NCBI GenBank assembly: GCA_028278225.1
Contig: JANQEU010000079.1
Span: 124,001 to 188,000 of the forward strand
Direction: 5' to 3'
Length of the DNA: 64,000 bases
Origin: Cyclobacteriaceae bacterium
GTDB taxonomy: Bacteria; Bacteroidota; Bacteroidia; Cytophagales; Cyclobacteriaceae
The notes under the pieces are model-generated. The model saw nothing but the letters and a program-made list of their open reading frames with translations. It did not search any database and had not been told where the DNA came from. Made by a program: the position numbers and the translations under genes. Positions 55,808 through 62,887 of the stretch are shown here, piece after piece (within the stretch, counting starts at the first letter, position 1; the number at the start of each line of letters is the position of its first letter).

Positions 55808-57865
55808 ATGATAATTGATCAAGCAAAGTATGTATACATTCTTTTTCTGACTTTTTTATCGTATAATTTATTTTCCCAATCCAATATGGATTATGTTGAT
55901 CTGTTTGTTTGCACTGCAGATGACCATGGTCAACTGGATCCATCAGCTACCGTGCCTTTTGGTATGGTTAAACTAGGTCCCGATACTGAACCGCGAGGGC
56001 ATAGCGGTTACAATTACAATGCTGATAAACTACTGGGGTTTTCTCATAACAGAGTTGGAGGCGTGGGTTGTAAAGGGGTTGGAGGTAATATCCGCATTCT
56101 ACCCTTAGTGAGTGAAAAAACCGAAGCAAGTGTTGCCATGAATAAACAAACAGAGGCTGCACAACCCGGTTATTACACGGTAACATTAGAAGAAGAAATA
56201 AAAGCTGAACTGACAGCTACCAATCATACGGGTATCCACAGGTATACATTTCCAAAATCAAAAGAAGCTTGTATCAGGATTGATTATAAATCAGCTTTTG
56301 GTGAATTGTTTGAAGCTGAATATAATACCATAAGTAACAACACGATAAACGGCTATGCAAGTGCTTCAAGTGTTTGCACTACTGGCCGCTACTTTGTCTA
56401 TTATCATATTGAGTCTAATAAAGATTTTGTCAGGTACGAGGAAAAGGACGGATATCTTTTCGCCTATTTTCAAACGGAGAAAAGTGAGCAGGTAGAACTT
56501 CAGGTGACACTATCACCCATATCAACCGAACAGGCAGCGGCTGATGTTCAAGCAACATTATCCAATAAATCGTTCGATGAGGTAAGAGATGAAGCCTACA
56601 GCAAATGGGAAGACTTGATGAACCGTATTGAGGTGGAAGGTAAAGAAGAATACAAAAGGCTATTCTACACCCATCTGTATCATTGCTATTTAAACCCCGT
56701 AAACAGCACCAGTTCATCGGGCACCTATAAAGGAACAGACAATAAGGTTTATGAAGCGAATGGTTATACCCATTATGATTCATGGTCGATTTGGGATAAT
56801 TTCAGAAATAAGTTCTCGCTCTACGCATTAACTATTCCTGAACAGTCAAGTGATTTCGGAAGATCCCTGGTTGATCTTTACAAATCAGGAAAATCAAAGT
56901 GGTTGGGTTTCTATGAACCTGTTCCGACCATACGTGCAGAGTTTTCATCGTTGGTGCTACTCGATATGCACAAAAGAGGTGTAAAGGGCATCGACTTTGA
57001 ATCAATCTACAATGAGCTATGCCACGAAGCAGCTTATACTCCATCAGGAGTACCAGATAAGATTTTGGAGTCAGCCTATACTTTCTGGGGCCTGGCTCAA
57101 ATTGCGGATATTTTGGATAAACCCGAGGATTACGAAGTGTTTATGTCTAAAGCCATGAGCTATAAGAAGAAATGGCGGAGAAATTTTCTTAAAATAGGAG
57201 ACGATGCGGACGTTATGCACGCAAGAGGAATATATGAAGGTACTATATGGCAATACAGGTGGCACGTTCAGTTTGATGTAGATGGTATAATCGAAATGAT
57301 TGGCGGAAAAGAAAAATACATAGAGCAGCTGACATATTTTTTCGATAATCACCTGTACAACCACGGTAACCAGCCCGATATACATGTACCATTTATGTTC
57401 AACTTTGGTGATGCTCCGTGGCTCACCCAAAAATGGGTAAATATGATCCTTACCAAGGACATGGTCCAGCACTATGGAACGCACAAAAAGTGGAAGGAGC
57501 CTTATTATGGCAGAGTTTACAAAGCCACACCTGACGGATATATCAAGGAAATGGATGATGATGAAGGAACTATGTCATCGTGGTATGTTCTAAGCTCCAT
57601 GGGTATCCATCCTGTTTTGGTTGGAGAGCCTGTATTTCAGGTCAGTACCCCAATCTTTGATAAAGTCACCATACACCTGGAGAATGGAAAGGACTTTGTC
57701 ATTGAAGCACGAAACTTAAGCGATGAAAGTTTCTATATCCAATCGGCAACTTTGAATGGTGAAGATTTTAATCAGAGCTATATTGACCATGCAGACCTAA
57801 TGAACGGAGGGAAACTGATTTACGAACTATCAGATCAACCTAACAAGAACTGGGGCGTGAAATAG
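55808..57865 (+). CDS. GH92-family-type alpha-mannosidase-like protein
   Basis: A 685-residue secreted protein. It has the GH92 sequence path: VDLFVCTADDHGQLDPSATVPFGMVKLGPD, GFSHNRVGGVGCKGVGGNI, DSWSIWDNFRNKF, and DDDEGTMSSWYVLSSMGIHP, with a C-terminal beta domain. GH92 enzymes are calcium-dependent exo-acting alpha-mannosidases; the active-site acids are in the DDDEGTMSSW segment. The match is clear in the catalytic domain, though the protein is slightly shorter than the usual ~740 residues. It would remove terminal alpha-linked mannose or a related sugar. Confidence 0.8.
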   Translation: MIIDQAKYVYILFLTFLSYNLFSQSNMDYVDLFVCTADDHGQLDPSATVPFGMVKLGPDTEPRGHSGYNYNADKLLGFSHNRVGGVGCKGVGGNIRILPLVSEKTEASVAMNKQTEAAQPGYYTVTLEEEIKAELTATNHTGIHRYTFPKSKEACIRIDYKSAFGELFEAEYNTISNNTINGYASASSVCTTGRYFVYYHIESNKDFVRYEEKDGYLFAYFQTEKSEQVELQVTLSPISTEQAAADVQATLSNKSFDEVRDEAYSKWEDLMNRIEVEGKEEYKRLFYTHLYHCYLNPVNSTSSSGTYKGTDNKVYEANGYTHYDSWSIWDNFRNKFSLYALTIPEQSSDFGRSLVDLYKSGKSKWLGFYEPVPTIRAEFSSLVLLDMHKRGVKGIDFESIYNELCHEAAYTPSGVPDKILESAYTFWGLAQIADILDKPEDYEVFMSKAMSYKKKWRRNFLKIGDDADVMHARGIYEGTIWQYRWHVQFDVDGIIEMIGGKEKYIEQLTYFFDNHLYNHGNQPDIHVPFMFNFGDAPWLTQKWVNMILTKDMVQHYGTHKKWKEPYYGRVYKATPDGYIKEMDDDEGTMSSWYVLSSMGIHPVLVGEPVFQVSTPIFDKVTIHLENGKDFVIEARNLSDESFYIQSATLNGEDFNQSYIDHADLMNGGKLIYELSDQPNKNWGVK

Positions 57866-58105
57866 CCCTCCACCGTAAGTTTCACACGATTTTCTTAATT
57901 TCGATTTTTAGGGATACTTACAATTGTACTTAAGGAAGACATTTACTCCTTTTCTCATCTTAACAACATATTCAATTGATCAGTTACATTTAGCGCTTCG
58001 ATTTTTTTTTATTTCTTGGAGGAAAAATTACTTGGCTCTTTGGTCATTTTATTGGCCGTATTGAACACACTTACAGCAAAATCGAAATTCGAGTTATTGT
58101 GATTT
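57866..58105. other. noncoding gap before the second promoter module
   Basis: About 240 bp of AT-rich sequence without a gene. A 39-codon stop-free minus-strand stretch ending in KEPSNFSSKK was seen, without a start codon or known family; nothing else is clear. The promoter module copy follows. Confidence 0.4.
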
Positions 58106-58219
58106 GGATCCACTTCAATGAATCACTAGAGAAATTTTTTCTATGTAAAATTTACACAGAATAATAATTTTTAATACCTTTAAGTATTCAACTGACAAAA
58201 TTGTAAGATTTTGAACAGG
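58106..58219 (+). repeat. 114-bp promoter module, copy 2 (before the surface lipoprotein)
   Basis: Same length as 32529-32642 and about 84% identical by my count. It spans operator site 4 and ends in TTTTGAACAGG. The downstream gene starts 75 bp later. Confidence 0.7.
58139..58161. promoter_or_regulatory. operator site 4 (before the surface lipoprotein)
   Basis: TTCTATGTA, spacer AAATT, TACACAGAA; same arms as site 3. It lies 133 bp before the ATG at 58295. Its presence connects this gene with the hexuronate and susC genes. Confidence 0.65.
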
Positions 58220-58294
58220 AGGTTAAGTATAGGATAGTTCCAGAATATTACAAGAACGATTAGGTATAATAAAAAAATTAAATTGTAAACTAAG

Positions 58295-59401
58295 ATGATG
58301 AAAATTATTTTAAAACTTGGATCAGTCGTAATGATTGTTCTGCTTGTACTTGCCACTTCGTGTGGTGACGACGACGACCCGTGTACAGAAACCACCTGGT
58401 ATCAAGATGCAGATGGTGATGGATTGGGTAATGCGGATGTTCCCCAAGATGCTTGTGAGGCGCCTGAAGGATTTGTGGCTGACAATACGGATCCGGATGA
58501 CAATTGTACTACCACACCTTCTACCTTCTATAGAGATCTGGACGGTGACGGCTTAGGTGACCCTGATTCGTCCGTTGAGGCCTGTGAAGCCCCGGAAGGT
58601 TACGTGTCCAACAGTGATGATGTAGGAGACTGTTTCCCTGGATGCCAGGATTTCGGCAGTGATAGTCCTTTAGGTATTTTCTGGGGTGGGTTTGAAACGA
58701 TTCCAAGAGATGGTGACGGAAATATCCTTTGGGAATCAGATCCGGAAAATGGAATTACATTCGCAGATGTTGTTTCAGGTGCTGCCACTCAAGGAAAGTG
58801 GGATGACAATGCACAGATTAATGGAAGTGATGCAGTAGATCCGATTCAAGGAGTTAACTACGCGAGCCTTATCAGAGCAGCCGGAGAGGGTGGTAAACAA
58901 AATAGAATAGGATACCAACCTGCCGCTGCGGATGGTACTTTGGATGATCCTGAGGTTGCGCAAGAGGATCGAACAAAGCTTGATCTTTCAGGATATACTG
59001 ATCCTTACGTCAATCTTTGGGTACATACAGAAGGAGATAGTGCGGCATTGCAAGTTGGTTTCAACGTAAATTATTACGATACGGACGGTTCTTTCCTTGA
59101 TGACGCCTATTGGACCTATCAACATGATGATGGAGCGGGGGGTACATCAAACGTGCTTTACTTTAAGTACGACGATTGGACTTTGCTTAGCTTTCCATTA
59201 AATGCAGCCTCCTGGGAGGACGAGTTTGCTGATGATGGTGTTACAACCAGAAACTTCTGGACTGAAGCAGATTTGGATCAGGTTGATAGAGTTAGGTTTT
59301 CTTTTGATACAAGACTCATATCGGAAAATAATCCGTTTACTCTCCATATCGATGCAGCTTCTATCTCAGAAGGTCCACTGACCGATGTACGTAACCCCTA
59401 G
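58295..59401 (+). CDS. surface lipoprotein with calcium-binding repeats, candidate glycan-binding protein
   Basis: A 368-residue lipoprotein with Cys at the lipobox (LATSC) and a following Asp-rich spacer (GDDDD), which in this phylum is a signal for surface export. Next come two thrombospondin type 3-like repeats (YQDADGDGLG and YRDLDGDGLG, each ending in an ACEAPEGF/Y-V segment) with cysteines. The C-terminal ~230 residues form a beta-rich domain with many aromatic residues (WGGFETIPRDGDGN, DPYVNLWVH, FTLHIDAASIS). It has no catalytic motif. Under the same promoter module as susC, it is a candidate surface glycan-binding protein of SusE/F-like role. No SusE gene follows susD. A terminator follows at 59426. 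Confidence 0.6.
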   Translation: MMKIILKLGSVVMIVLLVLATSCGDDDDPCTETTWYQDADGDGLGNADVPQDACEAPEGFVADNTDPDDNCTTTPSTFYRDLDGDGLGDPDSSVEACEAPEGYVSNSDDVGDCFPGCQDFGSDSPLGIFWGGFETIPRDGDGNILWESDPENGITFADVVSGAATQGKWDDNAQINGSDAVDPIQGVNYASLIRAAGEGGKQNRIGYQPAAADGTLDDPEVAQEDRTKLDLSGYTDPYVNLWVHTEGDSAALQVGFNVNYYDTDGSFLDDAYWTYQHDDGAGGTSNVLYFKYDDWTLLSFPLNAASWEDEFADDGVTTRNFWTEADLDQVDRVRFSFDTRLISENNPFTLHIDAASISEGPLTDVRNP

Positions 59402-59425
59402 AAATGATTAGATTACTTTAGATGC

Positions 59426-59455
59426 AAAAGCGCCAGCGTTCAACTGGCGCTTTTT
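59426..59455. terminator. rho-independent terminator between convergent genes
   Basis: Eleven-base perfect stem (AAAAGCGCCAG / CTGGCGCTTTT), a 7-base loop, then T. It sits between the convergent lipoprotein and sulfatase genes. Confidence 0.85.
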
Positions 59456-59572
59456 GTTTGCCATGCATGGCAACATTTTTTTGCGTTTAACTCATGAGTG
59501 AGTCAAAGGCAAAGTTCGAAGTGATGGAAAACCAATGGTCCATCACTCCGAATTTCTTTTGTTGATTTTAAG

Positions 59573-61165
59573 TCACTTTTTCTCCACCTTCCATTTGGGG
59601 TGGTGGCTGGGTCTAAGCTTTGCTCTGTCAATTTCATATTGAGGTAGTAGCCTGTTGTAAGTTGATCCAAAGTTGGTCTCTTGATGATACACCTGTTCTT
59701 GCCACGGATCTTCTCCCTTGATTCTCGGATCTCCCGTAGCTTCCAGATGAGTGATAAGCATCGCCGACAAACTATCTTTTACATTGACATATGCAGGATC
59801 ATCGGCCAGGTTATTGACTTGGCTGAAATCTTCTTCTACCAAGTACAATTCTTCCGATGGTCTTTTGCCAAAAGCAAGTTCGAATTCTGTAGGGTATTCT
59901 TCCTCGTACAGCAGCATGAAAGTCTTGGTTGGGCAGGCGTCTACGTCTCCATGGAATGTTTTGTTGGACGAGATGTACTCTGGTCCTCCAGTGGGCCACC
60001 TATCAGGTTGGAAGTTTCTAATGTACAGGAAGTCCTTTGTACGAAGGGATCGAATTGGATACGTAGCACCTTCAGGTCGGCACCAGGTATGTCGCTCGAG
60101 TGCGGTAAACACTCGGTCTCTCGCGGCATCTACCTGTCCGTCTTTGTCCGTTTTCAAAATAGGTAAAAGGCTTTTACCTGTCATTTCCTCAGGAATTGCT
60201 AAGCCCGCCGCATCAAGAAACGTTGGCGCAAAATCAATATGACTGACCATATCATCTAGTGCTCTTCCTTGCGGCACTTCATTGCCCCATCGGATGGCCA
60301 ATGGCATGCGTGTTCCCCAGTCGTATACATTCACTTTAGCCCTCGGAAAAGGCATGCCATTATCGGAAGTAGCGACAATAAGCGTGTTTTCCAATTCGCC
60401 TCGTTCTTCCAGCTTAGCAAGCATCCCAGCCAGGTGTGTGTCGTACCACATGATTTCATAGTAGTAATCCAGGATATCACTCCTTATCAAAGGATCATCC
60501 GGCCAGAAAGAAGGAACTTGAATCAGGCCAGGATCCAAGTTGGCTTCCTCGATGCCCGCATTGAAGGGATACTCTCTGTGAGGCTCGGTGGCGCCGAACC
60601 AAAAAAAGAAGGGAGTATCATCGGGCTTTGCTTCCAGGAAATCTTCGAAATTCGAAGTGTAGTCCCTCTTATCAATTCCTTCGGCAATATTTTGCTCCAA
60701 TTTTTCATTGTATGCCTGGATCAAAGGCTCTCTTTCCAGACCAAGATAGGACCAGTTTCCGGGTGCCCATCCTTTTCCGGTATATCCTACATGATATCCA
60801 GCATCTGCAAGCATGTGCGAGACTAGGGGAAGCTCAGGTGGTATTGACCCGAACAACAACCCGGCCTCTTTCATTCGCCAAATGTCCTGTCCCGTTAAAA
60901 CCGAGCTTCTGGAAGGTGTGCACGATGGACTGGTACAAAAAGAATTATTGAATAATACTCCTTCACTTGCAATCCGATCGAATGCCGGTGTTTTTATTTG
61001 AGGATCACCATAGGCACCTGCATGGAGCCATGACTGGTCGTCAGAGATCACAAATAAAATATTTGGTCGTATTTGGTCGCTATTTTCGTTTGCACCTGTT
61101 GAGCAAGTTGTAAAAAGAAGGGCTACCGCCAGGGAGCCGAGAAGGTTATAAATTCGATTTTTCAT
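59573..61165 (-). CDS. S1-family sulfatase lipoprotein (third sulfatase)
   Basis: A 530-residue formylglycine sulfatase with a lipobox Cys21 (LLFTTC). The active-site motif is SPSCTPSRSSVLTGQ, with Cys82 the formylglycine precursor; other motifs are ISDDQSWLHAGAYG and ATSDNGMPF. It is of a different subfamily from the two at 51-54 kb, judging from the length and the GYTGKGWAPG segment. It lies on the opposite strand to the main locus and follows the inositol oxygenase relic and a Gfo/Idh/MocA gene, so it belongs to a second, minus-strand cluster. Confidence 0.9.
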   Translation of the reverse strand: MKNRIYNLLGSLAVALLFTTCSTGANENSDQIRPNILFVISDDQSWLHAGAYGDPQIKTPAFDRIASEGVLFNNSFCTSPSCTPSRSSVLTGQDIWRMKEAGLLFGSIPPELPLVSHMLADAGYHVGYTGKGWAPGNWSYLGLEREPLIQAYNEKLEQNIAEGIDKRDYTSNFEDFLEAKPDDTPFFFWFGATEPHREYPFNAGIEEANLDPGLIQVPSFWPDDPLIRSDILDYYYEIMWYDTHLAGMLAKLEERGELENTLIVATSDNGMPFPRAKVNVYDWGTRMPLAIRWGNEVPQGRALDDMVSHIDFAPTFLDAAGLAIPEEMTGKSLLPILKTDKDGQVDAARDRVFTALERHTWCRPEGATYPIRSLRTKDFLYIRNFQPDRWPTGGPEYISSNKTFHGDVDACPTKTFMLLYEEEYPTEFELAFGKRPSEELYLVEEDFSQVNNLADDPAYVNVKDSLSAMLITHLEATGDPRIKGEDPWQEQVYHQETNFGSTYNRLLPQYEIDRAKLRPSHHPKWKVEKK

Positions 61166-61229
61166 AAGACTTGAAAAAATTAAGCCCCCGAAAAGGGGAA
61201 AATGGTAAGATTAGTTTTTTCATGAAATC

Positions 61230-61457
61230 CTAAAATGCGATGGTATCCGGGAGGTATTTAGCCGCTAAATCCTCATAGTATGGGCGGAGCTCATTTACAT
61301 TTGGAGAAATCGGAGACTTCGTATACAGATCGTATGGATTGAATTTCTTCACCCATTCAAATAGTTTGTGGTCATGCTCATTCATCACGTGGCTGTATGC
61401 ACCTTCCCTATGCTGGGAATAGAATGAATGATACCGAATGATGTACAATGCCGGCAT
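61230..61457 (-). pseudogene. inositol oxygenase (MIOX) C-terminal fragment
   Basis: This frame gives 75 residues: ALYIIRYHSFYSQHREGAY, HVMNEHDHKLFEWVKKFNPYDLY, then ELRPYYEDLAAKYLPDTI. They match the last quarter of myo-inositol oxygenase (~285 residues), which turns myo-inositol into D-glucuronate. Of the six iron ligands only the last His (RYHSF) and Asp (PYDLY) are kept. The first ~210 residues are missing and a stop codon lies just upstream, so the enzyme is dead. It is fused by deletion to a Tat signal relic. Confidence 0.75.
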
Positions 61458-61548
61458 AGTTTAACCCAAAAAAGGGAAGAGATAGCGCCGCTAAACCGTA
61501 CTTTTTTAGAAAGTTTCTTCTTGAAGACATCATCTTTTTTGTAACCAT
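61408..61548 (-). pseudogene. orphan Tat signal peptide of a deleted gene
   Basis: Starting with ATG one base after the Gfo/Idh/MocA stop (TAA at 61550-61552), the frame reads MMSSRRNFLKKYGLAALSLP and then FFGLNYA. This is a twin-arginine signal peptide (SRRNFLK). After it the frame passes into the inositol oxygenase fragment in the wrong frame and closes at 61408. The rest of the exported protein is deleted. Confidence 0.7.
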
Positions 61549-61549
61549 A

Positions 61550-62878
61550 TTATTCGATTTCCCATCCAGGCTCATAACTTCTCCCCCACTGTTTCATAAC
61601 TTCATCATCTTTGGCTCGTCCCGTTGCTGTATCCACTTCAAAGTTTTTCCCTGTTTTGTAAGAGAGGTTTGCCAGCATTGCCAGATGGTTACTGATTGCA
61701 CCATCGTGAATGGGAGCAGTCAACTCTTCCTTTCCTCTGATCGTTTGAAGGAAATTATCTACATGTCTTGTTGAGAGGTCTCCGCCTCCACCAAGAGCGG
61801 TACCACTTTCTTTAGACATGGTCTCACTTTCCTTTACCACTACACCCCCTCGGTCTCTGAGGACGTATGTATTTCTATTGACGAATACACTACCATCTGA
61901 ACCGTAGATAAGTACTCCCCTTCCCGTACCATAAGTTTTGTAACCGTTTCTGCTCTTTCCGTCCCAGACGATTTCAATACCTCCTTCATAAAGGAAGGAA
62001 GCATACATCATATCGTACATTTCCCATCCATCCTCAAGGAACGCTGTTTTCATCGCATTCACATTTACTCGCTCAGGATAATCAGCTTTTAACGCCCAAC
62101 GTGCCACATCCAACTCATGGATACCATTGTTGCCAGCTTCCGCTGTTCCCCATTTCCAACCGTACCAATGCCAATTGTAATCCCAGACGTTGTGAATGTA
62201 TTCCTGTCGAGGTGCTGGGCCCTGGAACAGCTCCCAATTTAAATCTGCTGGTGGTGTCTGCTTCACAGGACGGGGTACCTCTCCCCTTTTATTGGAATAA
62301 AATGCCACAGCTTTGTAAGGTACGCCAATGGCTCCATTATGGATCTCGTTTACGATTTCGATAGTATGATCTGAGGAACGTTGCTGATTTCCCATTTGTA
62401 CTACCTTACCTGTACTTTTTTGCTTGGCTACCAGTACTTCACCTTCTCTTGGATTGTGTGCGCAAGGCTTTTCCAAATAAACATGCTTGTCAGCATCCAT
62501 GGCCATACATGCTCCCGGAGCATGCCAGTGATCTGGTGTCGCCATCATGATAGCGTCTACTTTCTTATCATCCAAAATCTTCCTGATATCTTCTTCTACT
62601 TTTACCTTTGAGGTATAGTCAATTTGATCAGTCAGTTCCTTTTGGACATCTGAGACTCGGCTTTTCTTTACATCGCAGAGGTAAAGCAATCTTGTATTAT
62701 ACTTTTCCTGAAGACTTTCGTAATAAGCTCCGACTCGTCTTCCGCAACCCATAAAAGCTAGGTTAATGCGATCATTGGCCCCTAAAATCCTTTTGTAGCT
62801 GGCTGCTGGTGATGCAAAAGGTGCAGCTGCGGCCACCACGGCCGACGTTTTGATGAAATCTCTCCTACTTGTTGCCAT
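61550..62878 (-). CDS. Gfo/Idh/MocA-family oxidoreductase with Tat signal
   Basis: A 442-residue NAD(P)-dependent oxidoreductase with a twin-arginine signal (ATSRRDFIK), so it is probably exported folded with its cofactor to the periplasm. Dinucleotide binding starts with INLAFMGCGRRVGAYY, and the EKPCAHN motif holds the catalytic Lys; the C-terminal part has GNNGIHELDVARWAL with the conserved substrate His. Such exported enzymes are tied to 3-keto-glycoside breakdown in Bacteroidota, and a DUF1080 gene lies 10 bp upstream of it. Substrate not known. Confidence 0.88.
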   Translation of the reverse strand: MATSRRDFIKTSAVVAAAAPFASPAASYKRILGANDRINLAFMGCGRRVGAYYESLQEKYNTRLLYLCDVKKSRVSDVQKELTDQIDYTSKVKVEEDIRKILDDKKVDAIMMATPDHWHAPGACMAMDADKHVYLEKPCAHNPREGEVLVAKQKSTGKVVQMGNQQRSSDHTIEIVNEIHNGAIGVPYKAVAFYSNKRGEVPRPVKQTPPADLNWELFQGPAPRQEYIHNVWDYNWHWYGWKWGTAEAGNNGIHELDVARWALKADYPERVNVNAMKTAFLEDGWEMYDMMYASFLYEGGIEIVWDGKSRNGYKTYGTGRGVLIYGSDGSVFVNRNTYVLRDRGGVVVKESETMSKESGTALGGGGDLSTRHVDNFLQTIRGKEELTAPIHDGAISNHLAMLANLSYKTGKNFEVDTATGRAKDDEVMKQWGRSYEPGWEIE

Positions 62879-62887
62879 AGTTATTTC

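Noticed and set aside
59681-60242. Two overlapping plus-strand frames of about 160 codons opposite the third sulfatase
   Set aside because: Both are antisense to a clear sulfatase with intact motifs and carry no domain pattern.
61230-61457. A small intact gene of 75 codons
   Set aside because: The residues match only the tail of inositol oxygenase; an iron enzyme cannot work with two of six ligands.
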